Source: Streptomyces flaveolus (GTDB lineage: Bacteria; Actinomycetota; Actinomycetes; Streptomycetales; Streptomycetaceae). From it: DNA of 64,000 bases. The stretch spans positions 1-64,000 of the forward strand of contig NZ_BMRV01000009.1 in NCBI RefSeq assembly GCF_014648815.1, given 5' to 3'. Numbering within the stretch: position 1 is the stretch's first letter; every line of letters begins with the position of its first letter. Both the position numbers and the translations under genes were made by a program. Below the pieces are notes generated by a model. It made no database searches. It worked only from the letters and a program-made list of their open reading frames with translations, and had not been told where the DNA came from. Of this stretch, positions 14,729-23,800 are shown piece after piece.

Positions 14729-14760
14729 GACGGGGTTGGCCAAGATCGGCCAACCCCGTC
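14729..14760. terminator. Hairpin terminator before rimO
   Basis: A perfect 13-bp stem GACGGGGTTGGCC (14729-14741) / GGCCAACCCCGTC (14748-14760) with a 6-nt loop and no U tract, as is common for Streptomyces terminators. Confidence 0.8.
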
Positions 14761-14798
14761 GACGTGGGCTGTCGGCGGGACGAAGTAGTCTTGAGCCC

Positions 14799-16268
14799 AT
14801 GCCTGAAAGCCGTACCGTCGCACTCGTCACCCTTGGCTGCGCCCGTAACGAGGTGGACTCGGAGGAGCTCGCCGGCCGTCTGGAGGCGGACGGCTGGAAG
14901 CTCGTCGAGGACGCCGAGGAAGCGGACGTCGCCGTCGTGAACACGTGCGGCTTCGTCGAGGCCGCCAAGAAGGACTCCGTCGACGCCCTCCTGGAGGCCA
15001 ACGACCTCAAGGGTCACGGCAGAACCCAGGCCGTGGTGGCCGTGGGCTGCATGGCCGAGCGGTACGGCAAGGAGCTCGCCGAGGCCCTGCCCGAGGCCGA
15101 CGGCGTCCTCGGCTTCGACGACTACGCCGACATCTCCGACCGGCTGCAGACCATCCTCAGCGGCGGCGTCCACGCCGCCCACACCCCCCGCGACCGGCGC
15201 AAGCTGCTGCCGATCAGCCCCGCCGAGCGGCAGGAGGCCGGCGCCGCCGTCGCACTGCCCGGGCACGGACCGGCCGACCTCCCGGAGGGCGTCGCCCCCG
15301 CCTCCGGCCCCCGCGCGCCCCTGCGCCGCCGCCTGGACGGCTCCCCGGTCGCCTCCGTGAAGCTGGCCTCCGGCTGCGACCGGCGCTGCTCCTTCTGCGC
15401 CATCCCGTCCTTCCGGGGCTCCTTCATCTCGCGCCGCCCGAGCGACGTGCTGAACGAGACGCGGTGGCTGGCCGAGCAGGGCGTCAAGGAGGTCATGCTG
15501 GTCTCCGAGAACAACACCTCCTACGGCAAGGACCTCGGCGACATCCGCCTGCTGGAGTCCCTGCTGCCGAACCTGGCCGACGTCGACGGCATCGAGCGGG
15601 TGCGCGTCAGCTACCTCCAGCCGGCCGAGATGCGCCCGGGCCTGATCGACGTGCTGACCTCGACGCCGAAGGTCATGCCCTACTTCGACCTGTCCTTCCA
15701 GCACTCCGCGCCGAACGTGCTGCGCGCCATGCGCCGCTTCGGCGACACCGACCGTTTCCTGGAGCTGCTGGACACCATCCGGAGCAAGGCCCCCGAGGCC
15801 GGCGTGCGCTCCAACTTCATCGTCGGCTTCCCCGGCGAGACCGAGGCCGACCTCGCCGAGCTCGAGCGGTTCCTGAACCACGCGCGGCTGGACGCCATCG
15901 GCGTCTTCGGCTACTCCGACGAGGAGGGCACCGAGGCGGCGACCTACGAGAACAAGGTCGACGAGGACGTCGTCGCCGAGCGGCTGGCGCGCGTGTCCCG
16001 GCTGGCCGAGGAACTCGTCTCGCAGCGGGCCGAGGAGCGGGTCGGCTCGACCGTGCGGGTGCTCGTGGAGTCCGTGGACGAGGACGGCGTGTACGGGCGT
16101 GCGGCCCACCAGGCCCCGGAGACGGACGGCCAGGTGCTGCTCACGGGCGGCGAAGGTCTGAGTGCCGGTCGTATGGTCGACGCGAAGGTGGTCGGTACGG
16201 AGGGTGTCGACCTGGTGGCCGAGCCGCTGCCGGGCTCGCCCGCGTGGAGCGAGGAGGCGGCCAGATGA
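14799..16268 (+). CDS. rimO: Ribosomal protein uS12 methylthiotransferase RimO
   Basis: 489 aa. RimO adds a methylthio group to the conserved Asp of ribosomal protein S12. The N-terminal UPF0004 domain has three cluster cysteines (LGCARNEVDSEEL, VVNTCGF, VGCMAERYG). The radical-SAM core has CDRRCSFC, and a TRAM domain ends the protein. The 22 residues TLGCARN... start right after ATG 14799, so this start is firm. TAGTCT (14786-14791), 7 nt before the ATG with no Shine-Dalgarno, suggests a leaderless mRNA. The stop overlaps the pgsA start (ATGA). A second methylthiotransferase, miaB, is at 48230. Confidence 0.95.
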   Translation: MPESRTVALVTLGCARNEVDSEELAGRLEADGWKLVEDAEEADVAVVNTCGFVEAAKKDSVDALLEANDLKGHGRTQAVVAVGCMAERYGKELAEALPEADGVLGFDDYADISDRLQTILSGGVHAAHTPRDRRKLLPISPAERQEAGAAVALPGHGPADLPEGVAPASGPRAPLRRRLDGSPVASVKLASGCDRRCSFCAIPSFRGSFISRRPSDVLNETRWLAEQGVKEVMLVSENNTSYGKDLGDIRLLESLLPNLADVDGIERVRVSYLQPAEMRPGLIDVLTSTPKVMPYFDLSFQHSAPNVLRAMRRFGDTDRFLELLDTIRSKAPEAGVRSNFIVGFPGETEADLAELERFLNHARLDAIGVFGYSDEEGTEAATYENKVDEDVVAERLARVSRLAEELVSQRAEERVGSTVRVLVESVDEDGVYGRAAHQAPETDGQVLLTGGEGLSAGRMVDAKVVGTEGVDLVAEPLPGSPAWSEEAAR

Positions 16269-17038
16269 CCGGAGTCCCGGCGTCCGCGGCGGGCGGCTCC
16301 TCCAGTGCGCGCAGGACCGGCCCGCGCGGTGCCTCGGGCGCGGCGCAGGAACCGGCCGAGCGCAAGACTTCGGGGGGCGCCGTGGAGCGGGGTGCGACCG
16401 AGGGCGGTGCCGGCGGGCGCGGCGGCAAGATCGCGGCCGCCGCCGTCAACCAGGCGAGCGTCTGGAACGTCGCCAATCTGCTGACGATGTTCCGGCTGGT
16501 CCTCGTGCCGGTCTTCGTGGTGCTGATGCTGGGCAACGGCGGCTACGACCCGGCCTGGCGATCCTTCGCCTGGGCGGCCTTCGCCGTCGCCATGTTCACC
16601 GACATCTTCGACGGCCATCTGGCGCGCACCTACAACCTCGTCACGGACTTCGGGAAGATCGCCGACCCCATCGCCGACAAGGCGATCATGGGTGCGGCGC
16701 TGATCTGTCTCTCCGCGCTCGGCGACCTGCCCTGGTGGGTCACGGCCGTCATCCTGGGCCGGGAACTCGGGATCACCCTGCTGCGTTTCCTGGTCATTCG
16801 GTACGGCGTCATCCCGGCGAGCCGCGGCGGCAAGCTGAAGACCCTCACCCAGGGCGTGGCCGTCGGCATGTACGTCCTGGCACTGACGGGGCCCCTGGCC
16901 ACCCTGAGGTTCTGGGTGATGGCTGCGGCGGTCGTCCTGACCGTGGTGACCGGACTGGACTATGTGAAGCAGGCCATTGTCCTGCGCCGGCGGGGAATCG
17001 CCGAGCGCAGGGCGGCGTTGAAGGAGACTGAAGGTTGA
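16265..17038 (+). CDS. pgsA: CDP-diacylglycerol-glycerol-3-phosphate 3-phosphatidyltransferase
   Basis: 257 aa integral membrane enzyme making phosphatidylglycerol phosphate, the first committed step to PG and cardiolipin. The CDP-alcohol phosphatidyltransferase signature is intact: DIFDGHLAR, then G-KIA-D-PIA-D. About six helices follow a polar Gly/Ala/Ser-rich N-terminal tail of about 65 residues, longer than usual. Its ATG overlaps the rimO stop and its own stop overlaps the next start, so rimO-pgsA-pncC is a translationally coupled operon. Confidence 0.93.
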   Translation: MTGVPASAAGGSSSARRTGPRGASGAAQEPAERKTSGGAVERGATEGGAGGRGGKIAAAAVNQASVWNVANLLTMFRLVLVPVFVVLMLGNGGYDPAWRSFAWAAFAVAMFTDIFDGHLARTYNLVTDFGKIADPIADKAIMGAALICLSALGDLPWWVTAVILGRELGITLLRFLVIRYGVIPASRGGKLKTLTQGVAVGMYVLALTGPLATLRFWVMAAAVVLTVVTGLDYVKQAIVLRRRGIAERRAALKETEG

Positions 17039-17580
17039 GTTCCACGGCCACCGACGTGGTGCGACTACTCACGGTGAGGGGCGAGACCCTCGCGATCGCC
17101 GAGTCGCTGACCGGTGGTCTGGTGGCGGCCGGGATCACCGCGGTCCCGGGGGCGTCGAAGGTCTTCCGGGGTTCGGTGACCGCCTACGCCACGGAACTGA
17201 AGCGGGATCTGCTCGGCGTCGACGCCGACTTGCTGGCGGCTCGAGGCGCGGTGGATCCGCAGGTGGCCGCGGAGATGGCGGCCGGCGTGCGCAAGGCGCT
17301 GGGAGCCGACTGGGGTATCGCGACGACGGGTGTCGCGGGCCCCGATCCACAGGACGGACAGCCGGTCGGAACGGTCTACGTGGCCGTGCACGGACCTTTC
17401 GCACCATGTGACGGTTCCGCCCCTGGCGGAAAAGTGGAGGCGCTGCGGTTGAACGGCGACCGCGCGGAAATTCGTATGGAGAGTGTACGGAGCGTACTCG
17501 CGCTTCTTCTGAGGGAGCTTGCGAGCGAACAGACCGGGAATGAGCGGGCACAGGATACGGAACGGAACGGGGGGTTTTGA
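17035..17580 (+). CDS. pncC: Nicotinamide-nucleotide amidohydrolase (CinA C-terminal family)
   Basis: 181 aa, matching the stand-alone C-terminal domain of CinA, which deamidates NMN to NaMN in pyridine nucleotide recycling. Family motifs are AESLTGGLVAAGITAVPGAS, FRGSVTAYA and ATTGVAGPDPQDGQPVGTVYVAV. The start is TTG at 17035, overlapping the pgsA stop (TTGA), with AAGGAG 8 nt upstream. An insert around HGPFAPCDGSAPGGKVE is longer than in most members. Last gene of the rimO operon. Confidence 0.9.
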   Translation: MSSTATDVVRLLTVRGETLAIAESLTGGLVAAGITAVPGASKVFRGSVTAYATELKRDLLGVDADLLAARGAVDPQVAAEMAAGVRKALGADWGIATTGVAGPDPQDGQPVGTVYVAVHGPFAPCDGSAPGGKVEALRLNGDRAEIRMESVRSVLALLLRELASEQTGNERAQDTERNGGF

Positions 17581-17689
17581 TGTTTGCAGCCCTGAGTGAA
17601 CACGACATCGCTCCCCGCACGGCCGCGGCGCGAGGCGGTACGGTGGGGCGTGAAGGATGCGGCTACGCGGTCCGAGGAGGGAGCCACCG

Positions 17690-18070
17690 ATGATTCTGCT
17701 CCGTCGCCTGCTGGGTGACGTGCTGCGTCGGCAGCGCCAGCGCCAGGGCCGTACTCTGCGCGAAGTCTCCTCGTCCGCCCGAGTCTCACTCGGCTATCTC
17801 TCCGAGGTGGAGCGGGGGCAGAAGGAGGCGTCCTCCGAGCTGCTGTCCGCCATCTGCGACGCGTTGGACGTACGGATGTCCGAACTCATGCGAGAAGTGA
17901 GCGACGAACTCGCCCTCGCGGAGCTGGCCCAGTCCGCCGCGGCCACGTCGAGCGAGTCCGTGCCCGCGCCGGTTCGTCCGATGCTGGGTTCCGTGTCGGT
18001 GGCCGGTGTGCCACCGGAACGGGTGACCATCAAGGCGCCCGCGGAAGCGGTGGACGTCGTCGCCGCCTGA
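17690..18070 (+). CDS. clgR: ClgR-type XRE-family transcriptional activator of protease genes
   Basis: 126 aa. An HTH_3 domain (residues about 8-65: RRQRQRQGRTLREVSSSA, LGYLSEVERGQKEASSELL) matches ClgR, the activator of clpP1P2, clpC and lon in actinomycetes. In S. lividans the two C-terminal alanines of ClgR make it a ClpP substrate; this protein also ends in AA (VDVVAA), so the feedback degron is present. Start 17690 has GAGGAGG upstream. It is followed by a strong terminator, so it is monocistronic. Confidence 0.9.
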   Translation: MILLRRLLGDVLRRQRQRQGRTLREVSSSARVSLGYLSEVERGQKEASSELLSAICDALDVRMSELMREVSDELALAELAQSAAATSSESVPAPVRPMLGSVSVAGVPPERVTIKAPAEAVDVVAA

Positions 18071-18094
18071 GCGTCTGCGCGTCTGAGCCCGAGG

Positions 18095-18144
18095 CCCCGG
18101 CCAGGGCCTCTCCGGGAGACCGGAGGGGTGCGGTCGGGGTTTTT
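18095..18144 (+). terminator. Terminator after clgR
   Basis: CCCCGGCC (18095-18102) pairs with GGTCGGGG (18132-18139) across a partly paired interior, and is followed directly by TTTTT (18140-18144). Confidence 0.75.
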
Positions 18145-18255
18145 GCGTGTCCGGGCGGTAGGCGCCGGCCGAGGGCGCGTCCGCCGGTTTGCCGGTCCCT
18201 GATGCTGCGGTCATCGTGGAAGGACATGCCCGGGGGAGAACCGACGGAGGTGCGG

Positions 18256-18726
18256 ATGTACGTCGTCAAGAGCCCTTTGTCCGACGCGAATCTCAAGATC
18301 GTCTCCGAGGCGCTTCAGGGTGCCCTCGTCGACCTGGTGGACCTGGCCCTGGTCGCGAAGCAGATCCACTGGAACGTCGTCGGGCCGCGTTTCCGCTCCG
18401 TGCATCTCCAGCTGGACGAGGTCGTCGGTACCGCGCGCACGCACTCCGACACCGTGGCCGAGCGTGCCTCGGCGCTCGGTGTGTCTCCGGACGGACGGGC
18501 CGCGACGGTGGCCGTCGGCAGCGGCATCGGGGTGACGCCCGAGGGCTGGGTGGACGACACCACCGCGGTGGGAACGATCGTCGAGGCGCTGGGCGCGGTG
18601 ATCACACGGATGCGGGAACGGATCACGGCGACCGGGGAGCCGGACCCCGTGAGCCAGGACATCTTCATCCAGGTCACCGCCGATCTCGAGAAGCAGCATT
18701 GGATGTTCCAAGCCGAAAACGGATGA
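18256..18726 (+). CDS. dps: Dps-family ferritin-like DNA-protecting protein
   Basis: 156 aa four-helix-bundle protein. Dps dodecamers store iron and compact or protect DNA in stress and stationary phase. Ferroxidase-site motifs are KQIHWNVVGPRF with the downstream D/E of LQLDEV. The last helix is QDIFIQVTADLEKQHWMFQAE. The tails are short, unlike Dps forms with long Lys-rich tails. Streptomyces carry several dps genes; by position this is probably the one called dpsB in S. coelicolor, an assignment I cannot verify. ATG 18256 has GGAGG 5 nt upstream; the frame extends 18 codons further without a ribosome site. It overlaps the next gene by ATGA. Confidence 0.9.
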   Translation: MYVVKSPLSDANLKIVSEALQGALVDLVDLALVAKQIHWNVVGPRFRSVHLQLDEVVGTARTHSDTVAERASALGVSPDGRAATVAVGSGIGVTPEGWVDDTTAVGTIVEALGAVITRMRERITATGEPDPVSQDIFIQVTADLEKQHWMFQAENG

Positions 18727-19013
18727 CATCGACCGTGCGTCGGGCGGCCGCGCTGGGGCTCGGCGCGCTGTGGTGCTGGGCCGTAGTGCGTGTGGTGCTG
18801 GTGCCTGGTGCCGGTGTGGTCGAAGGGGCGGTCGCGGTCGGCGGATGGGGGCTGAGCGTGCTGCCGGTGCACTGTGTCCCCCGGAGTCAGGCGGTGGGGG
18901 CTGTGGGTGCGGGGCGGTGGCGCCGGGTCCTGCGGGCGGTGGTGCGGGGGGCCCCGGCCGCGTCGCGTTCCGGGAGGGGTGCGCGGGGCCTGGCGGGCTC
19001 CGGTGAGCAATAG
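18723..19013 (+). CDS. Small hydrophobic protein overlapping dps, function unknown
   Basis: 96 aa; its ATG overlaps the dps stop (ATGA). One or two membrane segments are likely (AAALGLGALWCWAVVRVVLV and VVEGAVAVGGWGLSVLPVH), followed by an Arg-rich, low-complexity tail. No family is recognised. The coupled start argues that it is real. Confidence 0.55.
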   Translation: MTSTVRRAAALGLGALWCWAVVRVVLVPGAGVVEGAVAVGGWGLSVLPVHCVPRSQAVGAVGAGRWRRVLRAVVRGAPAASRSGRGARGLAGSGEQ

Positions 19014-19025
19014 CGGGCCGCGGTG

Positions 19026-19065
19026 GCAGACGCTTTACAGCGGGCGCAGACGCTTTACAGCGGGC
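19026..19065 (+). repeat. Perfect 20-bp tandem duplication carrying the -35 element of arsR
   Basis: GCAGACGCTTTACAGCGGGC occurs twice back to back (19026-19045 and 19046-19065). Each copy contains TTTACA. The second copy is placed exactly to be the -35 of the ArsR promoter; the first would be a -35 for no visible -10. Confidence 0.95.
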
Positions 19066-19082
19066 GTCGACCGAGCTAACGT
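19054..19082 (+). promoter_or_regulatory. Promoter of the arsR-AHSA1 operon
   Basis: TTTACA (19054-19059), a 17-nt spacer and TAACGT (19077-19082). Transcription would begin at about 19090, on or next to the ATG, giving a leaderless mRNA. Confidence 0.75.
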
Positions 19083-19098
19083 ACAACCAAATGGTTGT
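19083..19098. promoter_or_regulatory. Palindromic operator overlapping transcription start and start codon
   Basis: ACAACCA-AA-TGGTTGT has perfect 7-bp arms. It begins right after the -10 hexamer and covers the predicted transcription start and the ATG at 19091, an ideal site for autorepression by the ArsR-type protein encoded here. Confidence 0.8.
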
Positions 19099-19465
19099 AG
19101 ATGAGATGGGCGAAGAACGCGTGGACCGCCTGTTCCACGCCCTGGCCGACACGACCCGCCGTGACATCCTGCGCCGCTGCGTGCGGGACGACCTGTCGGT
19201 GTCACGGCTCGCCGAGGCCTACCCGATGAGTTTCGCCGCGGTGCAGAAGCACGTCGCGGTACTGGAAGGGGCCGGCCTGGTGACCAAACAGCGCCGGGGG
19301 CGGGAACAGCTCGTACGGACCGATCCCGAGGCCCTGGACCGGGCCCGGCAGGCCCTCGACGGGCTGGAGACGGCCTGGCGCGGCAGGGTGGAGCGCATGT
19401 CCCACCTGCTCGCCCAGGACACCGACACCGGTGGGCATCATCCGACGGAAGGACAGGACCGATGA
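19091..19465 (+). CDS. ArsR/SmtB-family winged-helix repressor (AHSA1-linked type)
   Basis: 124 aa. A winged helix (about 8-90: RLFHALADTTRRDILRRC, LSVSRLAEAYPMSFAAVQKHVAVLEGAGLVTKQRRGREQLV) belongs to the ArsR subgroup that travels with SRPBCC/AHSA1 genes and has no metal-binding ELCVCDL motif. ATG 19091 lies inside the palindromic operator and needs leaderless initiation; ATG 19106 (MGEERVDRL) is the alternative. The stop overlaps the next ATG, so the two genes are translationally coupled. Confidence 0.9.
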   Translation: MVVDEMGEERVDRLFHALADTTRRDILRRCVRDDLSVSRLAEAYPMSFAAVQKHVAVLEGAGLVTKQRRGREQLVRTDPEALDRARQALDGLETAWRGRVERMSHLLAQDTDTGGHHPTEGQDR

Positions 19466-19947
19466 CCATTACCAGCCTGGACAAGGACGTCGCACATCTG
19501 ACCCTCACCCTCGTTGCCGACTTCACCGCGCCCGTCGAACGGGTGTGGCAGCTGTGGGCCGACCCGCGGCAGCTGGAGCGCTGGTGGGGTCCGCCGTCCT
19601 ACCCCGCGACCGTGGAGGAGCACGATCTGACCCCTGGCGGCGACGTCACCTACTTCATGACCGGCCCGGACGGCGACAAGTACCGCGGCTGGTGGCGGAT
19701 CACCTCGGTCGACGCCCCGACGTCGCTGGAGTTCACCGACGGCTTCGCCGACCAGGACGGTGCGCCGAGCACCACCATGCCGACCATGGCCGTCCACGTG
19801 CGGCTCAGCGAGCACGGGGGCGGCACCCGGATGGAGATGCGCTCGGTCTTCGACTCCGCGGAGCAGATGGAGCAACTGGCCGACATGGGCATGGTCGAGG
19901 GCCTGCGGCAGGCGGTCGGCCAGATGGACGGGCTCCTGGCCGACTGA
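19462..19947 (+). CDS. SRPBCC/AHSA1-domain protein
   Basis: 161 aa START-like fold protein (ADFTAPVERVWQLWADPRQLERWWGPPSYPATV, FHDLTPGG-type core, TRMEMRSVF). Members bind hydrophobic ligands or assist Hsp90-like chaperones; the ligand here cannot be told. It starts inside the arsR stop (ATGA), and the repressor probably controls it. Its 3' end faces the nei gene across 25 nt. Confidence 0.88.
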   Translation: MTITSLDKDVAHLTLTLVADFTAPVERVWQLWADPRQLERWWGPPSYPATVEEHDLTPGGDVTYFMTGPDGDKYRGWWRITSVDAPTSLEFTDGFADQDGAPSTTMPTMAVHVRLSEHGGGTRMEMRSVFDSAEQMEQLADMGMVEGLRQAVGQMDGLLAD

Positions 19948-19972
19948 GGCACGGGCCCGGCGGCGGACGGGG

Positions 19973-20809
19973 TCACGTCCCCTTCCGCCGCCCGGCACCG
20001 GTGAAGCCACCCGGTCGCGGGGCGGGGCCCGCCTGGCAGGCGGGGCACCAGTACGTCGGGCGCTCACGGGAACCGTCGCCCTGGTCAGCCAGGCGGACGG
20101 ACGTGCCGCACCGCAGGCACGGGCGGGGCGCACGGCCGTAGACGAACAGGTCCTGGCCGCGCAGGCCCGTCGTGCGACGGACCGGACGGTCGCGGTTGGC
20201 CTCCAGGAGCCGCTTGGCGAGCGCGGGCAGCTTCGCGGCCCGGTCGGCGGGCAGCTCGCCGACCGGGAGCCACGGGGTGACGCCGAGCAGGAAACACAGC
20301 TCGCACTTGTAGACGTTGCCGATCCCGGCGAGATTGCGCTGGTCGAGCAGGGCCTCACCGAGGGGGCGGGCCGGGTCCTCGCGGAGGTTGGCCAGGGCCT
20401 GCTCCGGGTCCCAGTCCGGGCCCAGCAGGTCGGGGCCGAGGTGGCCGACCGCGCGCTGCTCGTCGGCGGTGCGCAGGAGCTCCAGCACCGGCAGGCGGTA
20501 GCCGACGGCCGTACGGTCGGCGGTGCCGAGGACGACCCGGATCTGGTGCGCCGGGCCGCCGCTCCAGCGCTGACCGGCGGAGAACACCTTCCAGGCACCG
20601 TCCATCCTGAGGTGCGAGTGCAGCGTCAGGCCGCCCTCGATGCGGGTGAGCAGGTGCTTGCCGCGCGGGGTGACGTCCAGCACGGTACGGCCGGTGAGGT
20701 CGACCGTCGCGTAGCGGGGCACGCGGAAGTCGCTGCGGGTCAGCGTCCTGCCCGCCAGTGCGGCGTGCAGCCTCTGCGCGGCCTGCCAGACCGTGTCTCC
20801 CTCGGGCAT
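19973..20809 (-). CDS. nei: Fpg/Nei-family DNA glycosylase (endonuclease VIII-like)
   Basis: 278 aa. It starts MPEGDTVW, with P2 and E3 as the catalytic residues of the Nei branch (MPEGDT rather than Fpg MPELPE). H2TH motif: LDQRNLAGIGNVYKCELCFL. C-terminal zinc finger: CLRCG ... CPAC. Excises oxidised pyrimidines and cleaves the AP site. It lies 18 nt after lhr on the same strand, so lhr-nei is a probable repair operon. CACCCT (minus strand of 20816-20821), 6 nt before the ATG, could also give a leaderless transcript. Confidence 0.92.
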   Translation of the reverse strand: MPEGDTVWQAAQRLHAALAGRTLTRSDFRVPRYATVDLTGRTVLDVTPRGKHLLTRIEGGLTLHSHLRMDGAWKVFSAGQRWSGGPAHQIRVVLGTADRTAVGYRLPVLELLRTADEQRAVGHLGPDLLGPDWDPEQALANLREDPARPLGEALLDQRNLAGIGNVYKCELCFLLGVTPWLPVGELPADRAAKLPALAKRLLEANRDRPVRRTTGLRGQDLFVYGRAPRPCLRCGTSVRLADQGDGSRERPTYWCPACQAGPAPRPGGFTGAGRRKGT

Positions 20810-20827
20810 GGGTCAAGGGTGACAGGC

Positions 20828-23800
20828 TCACGCCCGGATGCGCAGGCCGCGGGGGGTGGCGATGAAGCCCGCCTCCTCCAGCAGGGCGCCGAAGGGCGAT
20901 GTCAGGGCTGTGGCGCCGTTGATCCGTTCCACCGTGACCGTGCCGAGGGAACCCGCGCGGGCGGCGGCGGCGAGGGCCTCCGTGGCCGCGCGCAGCGCCG
21001 GGTCCTCGGCCGGCTGACCGTCCGGGTCGGAGGGCCACAGCAGCAGGGTCTTGCCGCCGCGCTCCATGTAGAGCGCCGGCTCCCCCTCCACCAGCACCAC
21101 CAGGGAGCCCGCCTTGCGGCCCGGTTTGTGCGTGGCTCCGGCCGGGGGTTCGGGCCAGCCCAGGGCCGCACCGTAGGCGTTCGCCGGATCGGCGGCGGCC
21201 AGGACGACGGCCCGGGACGCGGGCGAGGGGCGGCCGCGACGGTCGGGGAAACCGGCGTCGTACGAGCCGTGCGGGAGACCGAAGCCGCCCTGCGCGCCAC
21301 CGCCCCGCGGGCCACCGGCACCCGGTTCCGCGTAGTCGCGCGGGGAGACCTGGTCGCCCCGGGAACGGGGGAGTGGCTGGGCGGATGCGAAGACGTCGGC
21401 GGGGCCGCCCAGGGTGCCGGGAGATCCGTCACCGCCCACCACGAAGTCGTCGAAGGGCGAATCGCCGGAGGACCAGTCCGGGGCGGACCCGTCGGGTGAG
21501 GGGTGCCCGCCGGCGCCGCCGTTGCCGAAGCCCGCCCGGCCGGGCGGACCGTCGCCGCGCTCACGGGCGTTGGCGACCGCTCGCAACCGGTCCACGGCGC
21601 CCTCCATGGCGAACTGAGCGGCGCCGAGCCCCTCCACGACGTAGCCGCGCCGGGCCTGTCCGCTCTCCTCGAAGGCGGCCAGGATGCGGTACACCGCCGA
21701 GAAACCGCCCTCGACGCCCTCGGCGGCGACGGCGCCGCGGGTCACCACGCCATGCCGGTCCAGCAGCGTGCGGGCCAGGGCGTGGGCGCGCACCGTGGCG
21801 TCGCCCTCGCGGGCCGGGAGCAGCGACCACCGGCCCGCGACCGTCGGCGGGCCGGTGCGGGACGTGGCACGGGCGGCGGCCGTGAGCGAGCCGTAGCGTC
21901 CTCGCGGCACCGCGCGCTTGGCACGGTGAGCGGTGGCGCCCGCGGTACGGCCCGAGCCCAGCAGGGCGCGCAGGGGCGAGAGCGTGTCGTTCGTCAGTCG
22001 TCCGGACCAGGCCAGGTCCCACAGGGCATCGGCCAGCTGCGGATCGGTGACGTCCGGGTGCGTCGTGGCGCGGACCTGGTCGGCGATCTGCCGGAAGAAC
22101 AGGCCGTACCCGCCGGAGAGGCTGTCCAGGACGGACTGGTGGAGAGCGGTCGTCTCCAGGGGGTGCGCGGGCGGCAGGAGCACCGGGGCCGCGTCCGCGA
22201 GGTAGAGCGAGACCCAGCCGTCCTTGCCGGGGAGGGAGCCCGCACCCGCCCACACCACCTCGCCGGCGGCCGTGAGTTCGTCCAGCATCGCGGGCGTGTA
22301 GTCCGCCACCCGGGACGGCAGGACGAGCTTCTCCAGCGCGGACGCGGGCACGGACGCGCCCTGCAACTGCTCGACGGCCCGCACCAGGCCGTCGATGCCG
22401 CGCAGGGCGTGCCCCTTGCCGATGTGCTGCCACTGGGGCAGGAACTGGCCGAGCGCGGCCGGCGACACCGGCTCCAGCTCGTGCCGCAGCGCGGCCAGGG
22501 AACGGCGGCGCAACCGGCGCAGCACCGTCGCGTCGCACCACTCCTGACCGATCCCGGCCGGATGGAACTCGCCCTGCACGACCCGGCCCGCCGCCGCGAG
22601 CCGCTGCAGGGCGCCCTCGGTCACCGCGACGCCCAGACCGAAGCGGGCGGCGGCGGTGACCGACGTGAACGGGCCGTGAGTGCGGGCGTGGCGGGCGAGG
22701 AGGTCGCCGAGCGGGTCCTTGACCGGCTCGGTGAAGGCCTCGGGCACGCCCACGGGCAGGGCCGTGCCCAACGCGTCGCGCAGCCGGCCCGCGTCCTCGA
22801 TCGCCGCCCAGTGATCGGCGCCGGCGATCCGTACCTTGATCGCGCGGCGGGCGGCGGCCAGCTCCCGGGCCCACTGCGGCTCGGCGCCCCGCTCGGCCAG
22901 CTCCGTGTCCGTGAGCGGGCCCAGCATCCGCAGCAGGTCCGCGACACCCTCCGGATCCTTGACGCGCCGGTCCTCGGTGAGCCACTGCAGCTCGCGCTCC
23001 AGCTCGCCGAGCACGTCCGCGTCGAGCAGCTCGCGCAGCTCCGCCTGGCCGAGCAGTTCGGCCAGCAGCCGCGAGTCCAGCGACAGGGCGGCGGCCCGGC
23101 GCTCGGCGAGCGGGGAGTCGCCCTCGTACAGGAACTGGGCGACGTAGCCGAACAGCAGGGAGCGGGCGAAGGGGGACGGCTCCGGAGTGGTGACCTCGAC
23201 CAGGCGCACCTTGCGTGTCTCCACGTCGCCCATCAGCTCGACCAGGCCGGGCACGTCGAAGACGTCCTGGAGGCACTCGCGGACCGCTTCCAGGACGATC
23301 GGGAACGAGCCGTACTCGCTCGCCACCTCGAGCAGCTGCGCGGCGCGCTGGCGCTGCTGCCACAACGGGGTGCGCTTGCCCGGATTGCGGCGCGGCAGCA
23401 GCAGCGCGCGGGCGGCGCACTCCCGGAAACGGGACGCGAACAGGGCCGACCCGCCCACCTGGTCGGTGACGACCCGGTCGACGTCACCCTTGTCGAAGAC
23501 GACGTCGGCCGCGCCGACGGGCGCCTGCTCGGCGTCGTACTCCAGGCCGGGCTTCGACGGTTCCTGGTCGAGCAGGTCCAGGCCCATCAGATCGGCGTCG
23601 GGCAGGCGCAGCACGATGCCGTCGTCGGCGTGCATGACCTGGGCGTCCATGCCGTACCGCTCGGACAGGCGGGCGCCGAGCGCGAGTGCCCAGGGGGCGT
23701 GGACCTGGGCGCCGAAGGGCGAGTGGACCACGACGCGCCAGTCGCCCAGCTCGTCCCGGAAGCGCTCCACGACGATGGTGCGGTCGTTGGGTACGTGACC

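Noticed and set aside
19026..19065. 20-bp direct repeat as insertion-sequence target-site duplication
   Set aside because: Copies are directly adjacent with nothing between and no transposase near; a simple tandem duplication fits better.
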